A DNA stretch of 64,000 nt, taken from Oscillospiraceae bacterium (lineage in GTDB: Bacteria; Bacillota; Clostridia; Oscillospirales; Ruminococcaceae). Positions 17,749 to 26,909 of the stretch are shown here, in pieces; the stretch's first letter is position 1; each line of letters opens with the position of its first letter. Under the pieces are notes generated by a model that saw only the letters and a program-made list of their open reading frames with translations, did no database searches and was not told the DNA's origin. The position numbers and the translations under genes were made by a program. Location of the stretch: contig JAAWRH010000007.1 of NCBI GenBank assembly GCA_022800935.1, positions 43,607-107,606 on the forward strand, written 5' to 3'.

Positions 17749-17777
17749 TTGACAAAAAAAAAAGCATATGTTATCCT
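17749..17777 (+). promoter_or_regulatory. Candidate sigma-A promoter P1 upstream of fliE
   Basis: Consensus TTGACA (17749-17754), 17-base A-rich spacer, TATCCT (17772-17777). If used, it makes a leader of about 570 bases before fliE. Confidence 0.5.
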
Positions 17778-18136
17778 TAATAATGGTTATTTTGTGTTTT
17801 GCGCAATTTACTACATAGGATATTACGGTTTTGTGTGTCTGCATTGACTTGTCACTTATCCAGGACAGAAACAAGAATGAGCTCTCTCTTGCCCTTATCC
17901 AGGGCCGGGCCCGGATAAAGCCTGTTCGCTGCAAGGGTGGGTTCTAAAAGGCGGGAACAGTGCATATTCATGTATCACCGTCTATGCTGATTTATCCCAA
18001 GGGGATGGAAGAAGCGAACAATTGATGCGTCAAGGACTGAGTATGACGAAAATTATTTCTGATTTTTGTGCAGAGTCTCCATGTTCCGGATGAAAAACAG
18101 AAAAAAGCCAAAAAAGATTTTGACTTTTGCCCATTC

Positions 18137-18165
18137 TTGACAGCGTTTTATGCCAAAAATATGAA
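18137..18165 (+). promoter_or_regulatory. Candidate sigma-A promoter P2 upstream of fliE
   Basis: Consensus TTGACA (18137-18142), 17-base spacer, TATGAA (18160-18165). It is 190 bases before fliE and could give a shorter leader that lacks the GC-richer island. Confidence 0.5.
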
Positions 18166-18356
18166 TAGACAAAAATATGCTGTGTATTTGATTCTTTTTT
18201 CGATAGGTTTGACTATTGCAATATTGCTATGAATAAGATATGATAAACGAGTGATAATGCGTGTCAAAATACTGCCATACCCGAATTTATAAGCATAACA
18301 GCTAATTTAGAAATTTGTCATTTTATTGATAAAAGTTGCATTAAGGAGATAAAAAA

Positions 18357-18659
18357 ATGATCCAGATTGTACCTATTTCACAAACCTCCCCTTTGTTTGA
18401 AAAACAAGCTGCTACTGCGGAAAAGGACCTTGTCTCCGGACTGCCCTTTGCGGATATCCTGAAGGAATCCATGGAGCAGATGCAGGAGACCCAAAAAATA
18501 TCCAACCAGGACGCATACGATTTGGCTATGGGCAACACCGATGATATCGCAAGCGTCATGATTCACTCCGTCCAGGCCACCGCGGCGCTGGAGATGACGG
18601 TGCAGCTGGCCTCCAGGGCGGTCAGCGCCTATAAGGAAGTTCTCCAGATGCAGATTTAA
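18357..18659 (+). CDS. fliE: Flagellar hook-basal body protein FliE
   Basis: FliE links the MS ring (FliF) to the rod and is the first substrate exported. The 100-residue protein has the family's C-terminal pattern: DAYDLAMGNTDDIASVMIHS then AALEMTVQLASRAVSAYKEV and LQMQI at the end. Start ATG 18357 has AAGGAG 11 bases upstream. It opens the fliEFGHIJK block, which runs with short gaps. Confidence 0.96.
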   Translation: MIQIVPISQTSPLFEKQAATAEKDLVSGLPFADILKESMEQMQETQKISNQDAYDLAMGNTDDIASVMIHSVQATAALEMTVQLASRAVSAYKEVLQMQI

Positions 18660-18765
18660 TGATGGGACGCCTTTCGGCAGGCGGGCAGAGGGCGTGTTCT
18701 CTGCCGCACCTTAATGGAAGGAAATCCATATAAATGATAGGGAAGAATAAGGAAGATGTGGGCGG

Positions 18766-20343
18766 ATGAAAGAACAAATATCTAAGGCGTTCCAGAATTT
18801 AAAGGAATTCTGGTCAAAGCTTGCCTCAAAAACAAAAAAACTGATTATAGCGGCTGCCGTGTTGATTGTGATTGCATCGGTGGCTTTGGCCGTTTATCTG
18901 AATTCCATCGCCAAGCAGATGGTGGCGCTGTATCCCAAGCTCTCCACAGTGGAGACAGCGGCGGTCTGCGGGGCGCTGACCGATTTGGGCGTTGCCTCAC
19001 GGGTGAATTCGGATGGGATTATTATGGTACCGGCGGAGCAGCAGGGCCAGCTTTTGGTGACGCTGGCCGGGCAGGGGTACCCCCAGACAGCCCCCGCGTA
19101 TGACCTTTATTTGAACAATACCGGTTTTACCAGGACCGAAAGCGAGAACCGGCAGATCAGCGTCTACCAGCTCCAGGAAAATATCCGGTCCACCCTGGTT
19201 CAGCAGAGGGGCATTAAAAACGCGACGGTTATCCTTTCCATTCCTACAAGCTCCGGCTATGTGTGGGAGGAAAACCGGGGAAAGAGCTCAGCGACTGTTA
19301 CCCTCACCCTGGAGGACGGATATGAGATGAGCCTGGAGCAGGCCGCCGGTATCCGCAACCTGGTGGCATTCTCCCCGCAGCCCCAGATAGATGTGGAAAA
19401 CGTCATTCTTATCAACGCCAACTCCGGCATGGAGATTACCGAGGAGGACCAGTACACCGGCGGCCTGGACGACCGCAGGCTGGAATACGAGCTGAAGATT
19501 AAACAGAATATAGAGGCCAACGTCAAACGGCTGCTGACCCCTATCTATGGCACAGAGGGGGTCCACGTGGTGGCGTGGGTTACTTTGGACTACGATAAGA
19601 TGATCACCCAGCAGCATCAGCTGGTTCCCGGAGACGACGGAAATGGTGTCAAGACACATCTGGATGAACAGTATGGCATCAGCGGCTCCGCCCCCATGGA
19701 AGGATTGGTGGGCGAGGAGAATAACACCGACGTTCCCTCCTACCCCAACCAGTCGGGCACCGGGGATAACTCGGTTACAAGCTACAACCGGAATATCGAC
19801 TGGGATGTCAGCTGGATTGATACACAGATTGAAAAGGGAGAAGCGGTCCTCAAAGAGGCCAGCGTTTCCGTGGTGATCAACGAGGAAAACTTCACCGCCG
19901 AAAAGGAAGACGACATCAAGGATATGGTGTCCAAGGCGGTCAACATACGCAAGGATTCCATCTCGGTCAAGAACTACACCATCAGCCGTCCTGACGACGG
20001 ACAGCAGACGGTAGCGCCGCCGGCATCAACCGGACTGAGCCAGACCACCATCTTCGCCATCGTCGCCCTTGGATTGCTGCTCCTGCTGCTGGTGGTTGTG
20101 GTAGTGGTTATACTGCTGCGGGGCAAGGCCAAGAAGAAAAAGGCCGCCGAGGAGGAGGCCGCTACCCAGTCCCTCAAGGATACCCAGATGGAGGAAATCG
20201 AGAAGCTCAAACAGCAGCTTAAGGAATCGGCCCAGGAGAAGGACAAGGAAAGCGCCATTACCAACGAGATTCGGGAGTTCGCCAAGCAGAACCCCGAAAT
20301 TACAGCTGGCCTTATCCGCACCATGCTGAAGGAGGAGGAATAA
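18766..20343 (+). CDS. fliF: MS-ring protein FliF
   Basis: FliF oligomerises in the cytoplasmic membrane as the MS ring, the foundation of the basal body. The 525-residue protein has a first membrane helix near residues 24-45 (LIIAAAVLIVIASVALAVYL), a YscJ/FliF secretin-like domain (NRQISVYQLQENIRSTLVQQ, about residues 128-147), a variable periplasmic region, and a second helix near 428-450 (IFAIVALGLLLLLLVVVVVV). The cytosolic tail ends EFAKQNPEITAGLIRTMLKE, the segment that binds FliG. fliG begins 4 bases after the stop. Confidence 0.98.
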   Translation: MKEQISKAFQNLKEFWSKLASKTKKLIIAAAVLIVIASVALAVYLNSIAKQMVALYPKLSTVETAAVCGALTDLGVASRVNSDGIIMVPAEQQGQLLVTLAGQGYPQTAPAYDLYLNNTGFTRTESENRQISVYQLQENIRSTLVQQRGIKNATVILSIPTSSGYVWEENRGKSSATVTLTLEDGYEMSLEQAAGIRNLVAFSPQPQIDVENVILINANSGMEITEEDQYTGGLDDRRLEYELKIKQNIEANVKRLLTPIYGTEGVHVVAWVTLDYDKMITQQHQLVPGDDGNGVKTHLDEQYGISGSAPMEGLVGEENNTDVPSYPNQSGTGDNSVTSYNRNIDWDVSWIDTQIEKGEAVLKEASVSVVINEENFTAEKEDDIKDMVSKAVNIRKDSISVKNYTISRPDDGQQTVAPPASTGLSQTTIFAIVALGLLLLLLVVVVVVILLRGKAKKKKAAEEEAATQSLKDTQMEEIEKLKQQLKESAQEKDKESAITNEIREFAKQNPEITAGLIRTMLKEEE

Positions 20344-20347
20344 GGAT

Positions 20348-21376
20348 ATGCCTGCTTCCGCAACTGCTACAGGCAGCAAAAAGCTGACCGCCGCCCAGCG
20401 CGCTGCCGCCGTCATCATTGCCTTGGGCGCGGATAACGCCTCGGAGGTCTACAAATACCTGCGGGACGAGGAGGTGGAGATCCTCTCCCTGGAAATCGCC
20501 AAAATGGAGCGGCTTCCCCCGGAGGAAATGAAGGAAATCACCGACGACTTCTACGGACTGTGCCTGACCCAAAAGGTCATCACCGAGGGGGGCGTCAACT
20601 ATGCCATGGATATCCTGGAAAGGGCTTATGGCACACAGCAGGCCATGTCCCTGATGGAAAGGGTGTCCAAATCCCTGAAGACCAAAGCGTTTGACTTTCT
20701 GCGGAAGGTTGACTATAAGAACCTGCTGATGATATTGCAGAACGAGCATCCCCAGACCATTGCCATGGTGCTCTCCTATTGCCGGGCGGAGCAGGCTTCC
20801 CAGATCATCATCGAGCTGCCGGAGGCGCTCCAGGTGGACGTGGTGGAGCGGATTGCCAAGCTGGACCGGGCTTCCCCGGAGATTGTGAACATCGTGGAGA
20901 AGACGCTGGAAAACCGTTTCGCCAACATTGTGTCGGTGGATATGATGGAGATGGGCGGCGTCAACTACGTGGCGGATATCATGAACAACGTGGACCGCAG
21001 CACAGAAAAATTCATCTTCGACGAACTGGGCAGCAAGGACCCGCAGCTGGAGGACGAAATCCGCAAGCTGATGTTCGTCTTCGAGGACATTATCACTCTG
21101 GACAATCTGGCCATCCAGCGGGTGGTCCGGGAGACCGATTCCAAGGACCTGGCGGTGGCGCTCAAGTCCACCAGCGACGAGGTCAAACAGGCATTCTTCA
21201 GCAATATGTCCCAGAGAATGCGGGAGAATATCGAGGGAGATATGCAGTATATGCATAATATCCGCATGAGCGATGTGGAAGAGGCCCAGCAGAAGATCGT
21301 TGCCATTATCCGTCAGCTCCAGGAGAACGGCGATATCGTCGTCTCGAAGGGCGGAAAGGATGAGATTATTGCTTAA
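20348..21376 (+). CDS. fliG: Motor switch protein FliG
   Basis: FliG sits on the MS ring and contacts MotA, so it produces torque and direction. The 342-residue protein shows the N-terminal domain (AAVIIALGADNASEVYKYLR), the middle-domain motif EHPQTIAMVLSYCRAEQASQ and the charged C-terminal helix region (ELGSKDPQLEDEIRKLMFVF then DLAVALKSTSDEVKQAFFSN) that meets the stator loop. No truncation is visible. fliH overlaps its end. Confidence 0.98.
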   Translation: MPASATATGSKKLTAAQRAAAVIIALGADNASEVYKYLRDEEVEILSLEIAKMERLPPEEMKEITDDFYGLCLTQKVITEGGVNYAMDILERAYGTQQAMSLMERVSKSLKTKAFDFLRKVDYKNLLMILQNEHPQTIAMVLSYCRAEQASQIIIELPEALQVDVVERIAKLDRASPEIVNIVEKTLENRFANIVSVDMMEMGGVNYVADIMNNVDRSTEKFIFDELGSKDPQLEDEIRKLMFVFEDIITLDNLAIQRVVRETDSKDLAVALKSTSDEVKQAFFSNMSQRMRENIEGDMQYMHNIRMSDVEEAQQKIVAIIRQLQENGDIVVSKGGKDEIIA

Positions 21377-22145
21377 GATTATTAAGCAGGGCCAGCTTAT
21401 CCCGGAGGATTCCTTTGTAAAAATCCCCATGGGGGACGACGTGGAAGCCGTTTACCCAGGGGACGAGGAGGAACGGGAGAAGCGGAAGACCGAGGAAAAC
21501 ACCATCCGCAACGCGGAGGAGGAGATTGCCTTCCGCCGCGCCCAGTTTGACGCCCTGATGGAGCGCAAGCAGGCAGAGGCGGAGGAGTTTGCCCAGCGGA
21601 TCCGTACTCAGGCCGAACAGGAACGGGATTCCATTCTGGAGCAGGCCAAGCGCTCGTCCATCGCCATGATGGAGGAGGCACGGTTGGAGGGCATTGACAA
21701 GGGCTTTCAGGAGAAGACTGCCGAAATCGATGCCATGCTCAAGAGGATGAACGCCGTTCTCGCCTCCCTGAAGCGGGACCAGGAGCAGTTCTTTCAGGAA
21801 TACGCCGCCCAGACCAAGGACTTTGCCCTGGAAGTCGCGGCTAAGATACTTCACCAGCAGATTACGCTGGAACCCACCTCCATGGAAACGCTGGTGGTGG
21901 ACTCCATCGGGACAGTGCGGGACGCCGACTGGCTGACTGTAAAGCTTGCCAACGGCTCCGGAGAGCTTATCAAGCTGCTGGGGGATTACTATCACCAGTC
22001 CGACGCCAGAAAAATCGCCTTTACGGAAAACCGTTCCGCCCCAGGGACCTGCATCGTGGAAACCCCGGACGGCACCATCGACGCCTCCATCCAGACACAG
22101 CTAGAAAATTTGAAGCAGGCGTTCCAGAAGGCCGAAAGAGGCTAG
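21360..22145 (+). CDS. fliH: Flagellar assembly protein FliH
   Basis: FliH is the regulator and stator-like partner of the FliI ATPase, bringing it to the export gate. The protein is about 261 residues, with a long central coiled coil (residues about 30-155, rich in E/R/A/Q, for example NAEEEIAFRRAQFDALMERK) and a C-terminal FliH/V-ATPase-E-like domain (ALEVAAKILHQQITLEPTSM). The start is uncertain: ATG 21360 abuts its AAAGG, whereas TTG 21369 has 8-9-base spacing. Either way the gene overlaps the end of fliG. Low sequence conservation is usual in this family; context is decisive. Confidence 0.9.
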   Translation: MRLLLKIIKQGQLIPEDSFVKIPMGDDVEAVYPGDEEEREKRKTEENTIRNAEEEIAFRRAQFDALMERKQAEAEEFAQRIRTQAEQERDSILEQAKRSSIAMMEEARLEGIDKGFQEKTAEIDAMLKRMNAVLASLKRDQEQFFQEYAAQTKDFALEVAAKILHQQITLEPTSMETLVVDSIGTVRDADWLTVKLANGSGELIKLLGDYYHQSDARKIAFTENRSAPGTCIVETPDGTIDASIQTQLENLKQAFQKAERG

Positions 22146-22217
22146 CCGGACACAGCATTTTCAAATTGTGATATCCACATCGACCGTGTACGCACACCAG
22201 GAAAGGGGATGATACCA

Positions 22218-23543
22218 ATGGCCGTTTACACCGCCGCGGACCTGACCAGGTTCCGCAGCGCCCTGTTCACCTCCGACCTCTTCTCCTACCGGGGGAAGAT
22301 TGACAAGATTGTGGGCATGACGGTGGAGGCCACCGGTATCGAGTGCAGCATCGGGGATGTGTGTAATATCAACCGGGGTCCCGATAAGCCCACGGTCATC
22401 ACCGAGGTGGTGGGATTCCGGGGCAACAAGGTGCTGCTGATGCCCTATCAGGACATTGAGGGCATCGGTTACGGGAGCTCGGTACACAACATAGGCAGCA
22501 AGCTCACCATCAAGGTGGGCAGGGGTATGATCGGACGGGTGGTGGACGCCCTGGGCCATCCCATCGACGGCAAGGGCGACTTTGAAACCGACGACGAGTA
22601 CCCCATCAACGGCGAACCCTCCAACCCCATGGACCGCCCGGAGATTGACACCCCCATTGAGTTCGGCGTCAAGGCCATTGATGGGATGCTGACCATCGGG
22701 AAGGGCCAGAGGATGGGAATTTTCGCGGGCAGCGGCGTGGGCAAGAGCACCCTGATGGGCATGATTGCCCGCAACGTCAAAGCCGATATCAACGTTATCG
22801 CCCTGGTGGGCGAACGTGGGCGCGAGGTGGGGGAGTTCATCGACCAGAGCCTGGGGGAAGAGGGTATGTCCCGTTCCGTCCTGGTTGTGGCCACCTCCGA
22901 CCAGCCGGCCATGATGCGTTCCAAGTGCGCGCTGGCGGCAACCTCCATCGCCGAATACTTCCGGGACCAGGGCCAGGACGTCCTGCTGATGATGGACTCC
23001 CTTACCCGCTTCGCCATGGCCCAGCGGGAGATTGGCCTGAGCACCGGAGAACCCCCTGTGGCAAGGGGCTACACCCCCTCCATCTACACCGCCCTGCCCA
23101 AGCTGCTGGAGCGTTCCGGCAACTTTGAAAAGGGCTCCATCACCGGGATATATACAGTGCTGGTCGAGGGAGACGACGCAAACGAGCCCATATCGGACAC
23201 GGTCCGAGGCATCATCGACGGGCACATCATGCTCTCCCGGAAGATCGCCATGCGCAACCATTACCCGGCCATCGATGTGCTGGCCAGCGTCAGCCGTTTG
23301 ATGAGCACCATCGCACAGCCCGACCACAAGGAGGCTGCCAACAAAATCCGCAACCTGATGTCCATCTATCAGGATAACCAGGACCTGATTTCCATCGGGG
23401 CCTATAAAAGCGGGACCAACCCGGAGCTGGATTACGCCATCGGCAAGATGAACGAGATCAACGAGTTTTTGCAGCAGCGCACAGACGAGAAAATCTCCTT
23501 TGACGAGACGATGGAGCTTATTCAGAAGACAGTGGCCAGGTAG
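22218..23543 (+). CDS. fliI: Flagellum-specific export ATPase FliI
   Basis: FliI hydrolyses ATP to unload chaperones and assist export through FlhA/FlhB. The 441-residue protein has a Walker A GSGVGKST at residues 171-178, Walker B DVLLMMDSLTRFA, and the F1-ATPase-like GERGREVGEF and PSIYTALPKLLERSG motifs. It starts at ATG 22218 (MAVYTAADLTRFRS), 9 bases after GAAAGGGG; the ATG at 22209 touches that site. It lies between fliH and fliJ as in all classical operons. Confidence 0.98.
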   Translation: MAVYTAADLTRFRSALFTSDLFSYRGKIDKIVGMTVEATGIECSIGDVCNINRGPDKPTVITEVVGFRGNKVLLMPYQDIEGIGYGSSVHNIGSKLTIKVGRGMIGRVVDALGHPIDGKGDFETDDEYPINGEPSNPMDRPEIDTPIEFGVKAIDGMLTIGKGQRMGIFAGSGVGKSTLMGMIARNVKADINVIALVGERGREVGEFIDQSLGEEGMSRSVLVVATSDQPAMMRSKCALAATSIAEYFRDQGQDVLLMMDSLTRFAMAQREIGLSTGEPPVARGYTPSIYTALPKLLERSGNFEKGSITGIYTVLVEGDDANEPISDTVRGIIDGHIMLSRKIAMRNHYPAIDVLASVSRLMSTIAQPDHKEAANKIRNLMSIYQDNQDLISIGAYKSGTNPELDYAIGKMNEINEFLQQRTDEKISFDETMELIQKTVAR

Positions 23544-23613
23544 GCCATAGGCTTTCGCCCTGCAAAGGGGGAAAGCCCCAGTGATTCCAATAACATCTAA
23601 GGAGAACACGCCA

Positions 23614-24063
23614 ATGAGACGCTTTGAATTTTCTCTGGACCGGGTGCTGGGCTACAAGAACCAGATGCTGGACAGAGAGAAAAACGAGCTGGCCCGGCTC
23701 AGAATGGTAAAAAACCAGATGGATAAGGAGCTGGAAGAGCTTTTGGAAGAATTTCAGGTGGTAAACCATAAGATGATGGTCGAATCCCAAAAGGGGGTCA
23801 CGGCGCTGAAGCTCAAGGGTTTTCAGTTCCAGCTGGACTGCCTGCGGGACGACATGGAGCAGCTCAACGAAAAGCGGCGGGATCAGGATGTGCTGATCGA
23901 CGAACAGCTGGGCGTTGTGCTGGAGCTCTCTCAATCGGTGTCCGGGCTGGATAAGCTGAAGGACCACCAGAAGGAGGAGTTCGCCAGGTATGAGGCCAAG
24001 GTGAACGAGACGGAGATTTCCGAGTTCATCACCGGAAAATTGGCATTGGCACAACAGATGTAA
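23614..24063 (+). CDS. fliJ: Flagellar export protein FliJ
   Basis: FliJ is the central stalk-like subunit of the FliI ATPase ring and an escort for chaperones. The 149-residue product is one long charged coiled coil; MRRFEFSLDRVLGYKNQMLD is the typical FliJ start. ATG 23614 follows AAGGAG with 8-base spacing. No membrane or catalytic motifs. Order fliH-I-J-K confirms it. Confidence 0.93.
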   Translation: MRRFEFSLDRVLGYKNQMLDREKNELARLRMVKNQMDKELEELLEEFQVVNHKMMVESQKGVTALKLKGFQFQLDCLRDDMEQLNEKRRDQDVLIDEQLGVVLELSQSVSGLDKLKDHQKEEFARYEAKVNETEISEFITGKLALAQQM

Positions 24064-24130
24064 ATTCCGGTTTTACCGGATTTACATATAGAAGGGCCTT
24101 TGGCCCAAACACCGAAAGGAGGTGAAACAG

Positions 24131-25336
24131 ATGGATGTAGCAAACGTTTCCGTACAGATGGTACAGCCCGTACAGCAGCAGGAGACCACCGTGCAGGCCC
24201 AATCCCAGGGACAGGAACAGGGTGGCGCGCAGAACTTTGTGACCCTTCTGCTCCAGATGCTGGGGGGGGATACGCCCGGCAAGGAGGATATCCTGGCGGC
24301 CCTGAAAGCCAACAAGGACGCGGAAGAAGAGGGTATGAACCTGATGCTCCAGATGATGATGGAGATGATGGCCACCAACCCTGAGCTGGCGCTGAACATC
24401 CACACCGTAAGCCCTGAAACCCTGTCTGAGCTGGGATGGGGAACCGTACCGGCCCTGGAGCAGTTCTTTGCCCAGCAGGGTTTGAACGCCCCGGTGATTG
24501 AAGGGGTAGAGGTCATGGACGACCTGGTAAACCCGGATGGCGAGGCGGAGAACGGCGGACAGAACATCAATGCCAACCCCATCTTTGAGGCGCTGGAGGA
24601 GATGGTCGGGGAAAACAGCGAGGAAGTGATCCCCGTGACGGTGGAGCACAACTTCCGCCAGAACCACAACTTCTTCGACCAGGGGGCCAACGACTTCCGC
24701 AACGCCGTTTCCCAGGCAAAGCAGGAGATGGACTTCATGTCCTCCACCCAGAATCTGGGCAAAGACCAGAAGCGGGTCGAGGTTGATGTGGAAAAACTCC
24801 AGAGCGAGGTGGATTCCGGCAAGTTCTACACGGTGAATACGCCGCCGGAGGCCGACGAGCTCCCCGAAGAGCCTGTTACCCCCGCCGAGGTGGCGCAGCA
24901 GGTGAAGGAAGGTATCATCCAGGAACTGGGTTCCGGCAAGGACGAATTTGTCGTCAAGCTGAAACCAGAGGGCTTGGGTGAGATTACTGTGCGTTTAATG
25001 CAGGATGGCGACAGAATCGCCATGAGCATTTCCGCCTCCAACTCCCATGTGGCGCGGCTGCTGGGCAGCGAGCTGGAGCAGCTCCGCGAGGCACTGCGGC
25101 CTTACAACACCGTGGTGCAGGAGGTAGTGGACCAGCAGGCCTACGCTTCCAACCAGGACTTTGGCCAAAGCTTCAGCAGCAGCCAGTACCAGCAGCGGCA
25201 GTACGACGGCCAACAGCGCCGTTCCGGCAGTTCCTTCCAGGCGTTTATCAACGGGGAGGAGCCGGTAACGGTTGAGGAGATTCCGGCAGGGACCCGCCGC
25301 ATTATCTCCACCGGCCTGAACACCTATTATGTGTAA
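24131..25336 (+). CDS. fliK: Hook-length control protein FliK
   Basis: FliK measures the hook as it is secreted and then switches FlhB specificity from rod/hook to filament proteins. The 401-residue product has a low-complexity N-terminal ruler half (glutamine- and glutamate-rich) and a C-terminal Flg_hook domain at about residues 250-340: DEFVVKLKPEGLGEITVRLM and NSHVARLLGSELEQLREALR. The start at ATG 24131 follows AAAGGAGGTG by 6 bases, one of the strongest ribosome sites in the window. The tail after residue 340 is glutamine/serine-rich and probably disordered. Confidence 0.95.
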   Translation: MDVANVSVQMVQPVQQQETTVQAQSQGQEQGGAQNFVTLLLQMLGGDTPGKEDILAALKANKDAEEEGMNLMLQMMMEMMATNPELALNIHTVSPETLSELGWGTVPALEQFFAQQGLNAPVIEGVEVMDDLVNPDGEAENGGQNINANPIFEALEEMVGENSEEVIPVTVEHNFRQNHNFFDQGANDFRNAVSQAKQEMDFMSSTQNLGKDQKRVEVDVEKLQSEVDSGKFYTVNTPPEADELPEEPVTPAEVAQQVKEGIIQELGSGKDEFVVKLKPEGLGEITVRLMQDGDRIAMSISASNSHVARLLGSELEQLREALRPYNTVVQEVVDQQAYASNQDFGQSFSSSQYQQRQYDGQQRRSGSSFQAFINGEEPVTVEEIPAGTRRIISTGLNTYYV

Positions 25337-25373
25337 GGGCGGCAGATGAAAACGGAAAGGAGGAAAAAAGAGG

Positions 25374-26204
25374 ATGTCTGACTATCTGACAGACTACAGC
25401 AATTCCTATGTCAACGAGCTGTTGAACAAGGCCAACTACAAGCCCTCCCAGACCAAGAACCTGTACGGCGACACCAAGTTCACCGACAAGCAGACCAACG
25501 ACCTGACCTCCCAGGACTTCTTAAACCTGATGATGGAGCAGCTGAAGAACCAGGACTTCATGAACCCCATGGACGACACCCAGTTCCTTTCTCAGCTGGC
25601 CCAGTTCTCCAGTATGCAGTATATGCAGGAGCTGGCCAACTACTCCAAGCAGAACTATGTTTCCTCCCTGGTGGGGCAGACCATCACCGCCTCCAAGTTT
25701 ACCAATGCAGGCGGGCTGGATACCACCACCGGCGTGGTGACCAAAATCTCCCTGGTGGACGACGAATACCTGGTTTACATCGGGGATAAATCCTACACCC
25801 TGGACCAGATTATGGAGATTGGGGTGTCCAGCGGCGGCAGCTCCGGCAGCACAACGCCGGGGGACGGCACCGACGAGGAAACCCAGTACTTCTACCTGAC
25901 CCTTCTGGGGCAGCCGGTAACGGTAAAGGACGCTGACGGCAACGAGGTAAGCGGCACGGTGGACCGTGTTTCCATGACCGACGGCATTAAGCTGATGGTA
26001 AATGGGGAGTGGTACAAAGCGGCGGACCTGGTCTCGGTGGACGCGGCGACCGACGGAACCGGCGGCACAGACACCGATGAGACAGTGGAACGCGACCCCG
26101 AAGAGGAGGCTGCCCTGGCGATGTTCGCGGCAATGCGGGGCATCGATATCAACGGTGAGGAATCCGAGGAGGACGACGGCGTTGACCTGGGCTTTTTCCG
26201 GTAA
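25374..26204 (+). CDS. flgD: Hook capping protein FlgD
   Basis: FlgD forms the scaffold cap for FlgE polymerisation and is discarded when the hook is done. The N-terminal block LTSQDFLNLMMEQLKNQDFM-NPMDDTQFLSQLAQFSSM is unmistakable. After a Ser/Gly/Thr linker (about residues 158-168) comes a second beta module (FYLTLLGQPVTVKDADGNEV). The 276-residue length is usual, with an acidic C-terminal tail. It precedes the TIGR02530-type gene and flgE. Confidence 0.96.
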   Translation: MSDYLTDYSNSYVNELLNKANYKPSQTKNLYGDTKFTDKQTNDLTSQDFLNLMMEQLKNQDFMNPMDDTQFLSQLAQFSSMQYMQELANYSKQNYVSSLVGQTITASKFTNAGGLDTTTGVVTKISLVDDEYLVYIGDKSYTLDQIMEIGVSSGGSSGSTTPGDGTDEETQYFYLTLLGQPVTVKDADGNEVSGTVDRVSMTDGIKLMVNGEWYKAADLVSVDAATDGTGGTDTDETVERDPEEEAALAMFAAMRGIDINGEESEEDDGVDLGFFR

Positions 26205-26298
26205 GAGGCCGGATTCCGCAGTGCTTTTGAAATTTGAGAACACTGCCATGACAGTATAGGACGAATTGAGCATGGACGCTAAAAATAGGGTGATATAA

Positions 26299-26724
26299 AT
26301 GAGTATGAATGAGCTGTTTCTCAACCGAATCTCTGTAACAACAGGGATATCCACCGGGAAACCCCAGGGTGCGGCGCCATTGGCCCAGGACCACAACCAA
26401 GGCCAGGGGACCAAGGCGGGCAGCGGCGTTACCTTCCGGGAAGCGCTGGAGGCTGTAGCAACCCAGCAGAGGCAGATCGCCTTTTCCAAGCACGCGGCCC
26501 AACGGGTGGCACAGCGGGGCATTGCCCTGACCGAGAGCAGCCTTTCCCGTCTGGAAGAGGGGGTACGCCTGGCGGAGTCCAAGGGACTGGACGACACGCT
26601 GATACTGGTGGACAGCACCGCTTTCCTGGTCAGCGTAAAGAACAACAAGGTGATTACCACCGTAAACCACGACGAACTCAAAGGAAATGTATTCACAAAC
26701 ATCGACGGGACCGTTATCGTCTGA
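26299..26724 (+). CDS. TIGR02530-type flagellar operon protein
   Basis: The 141-residue product matches the flagellar protein family that sits between flgD and flgE in many Firmicutes and spirochaetes. The conserved core is FSKHAAQRVAQRGIALTESS, then a V-D-S-T-AFLVSVKNNKVITTV segment and a final F-T-N-I-D-G. The N-terminal 50 residues are glycine/glutamine-rich and variable. The role is not firmly established; an involvement in hook assembly or FlgE handling is inferred from order. Start ATG 26299 is a compromise: the GGTGATATAA site is 5-9 bases upstream. Confidence 0.85.
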   Translation: MSMNELFLNRISVTTGISTGKPQGAAPLAQDHNQGQGTKAGSGVTFREALEAVATQQRQIAFSKHAAQRVAQRGIALTESSLSRLEEGVRLAESKGLDDTLILVDSTAFLVSVKNNKVITTVNHDELKGNVFTNIDGTVIV

Positions 26725-26909
26725 TTATTACCACAGAACAAGCCGGACCTGAGGAATGTTCAAAATGACTTTGAACAACGAAGGAGGCTGTCAGGCCCCG
26801 AACGCTTGACGGGCCTGCGGGCCGCCGCCCCCAGGGAACTGTTATTGAAATGTTCCAAAGCGGCGGCCGACGGTTCCCCAAGACAAGAACCAAAAGGAGA
26901 TTTAGCGCT
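26725..26909 (+). promoter_or_regulatory. flgE leader with several inverted repeats
   Basis: Gene-free gap before flgE with nested inverted repeats: GTTCAAA/TTTGAAC near 26758-26776, CAGGCCC/GGGCCTG near 26792-26819, and GCCGCCGC (26821-26828) with GCGGCGGC (26860-26867). The last stem ends about 30 bases before the flgE ribosome site AAAGGAGA. A regulatory or processing role is possible; no promoter hexamers were convincing. Confidence 0.35.

Larger units (their letters stand above)
17500..18356 (+). other. Gene-free stretch upstream of fliE with possible structured leader
   Basis: About 860 AT-rich bases carry no open frame with a ribosome-binding site and conserved content. Inside is a GC-richer island (about 17850-18020) with several possible stems: TTATCCAGGGCC next to GGGCCCGGATAA (17896-17919), CTGTTC with GAACAG (17921-17961), and ATCCCAAGGGGAT. 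CTTATCCAGG occurs twice. Two promoter-like sites lie before and after the island. It does not match the cyclic-di-GMP riboswitch consensus as I know it. Function unknown. Confidence 0.45.

Noticed and set aside
17500..18356. Cyclic-di-GMP riboswitch in the fliE leader
   Set aside because: The conserved class I and class II sequence blocks are not present.
22161..23609. Long open frame (482 codons) antisense to fliI
   Set aside because: It is the mirror of a GC-rich real gene with clear ATPase motifs; no ribosome site or known family on the minus strand.
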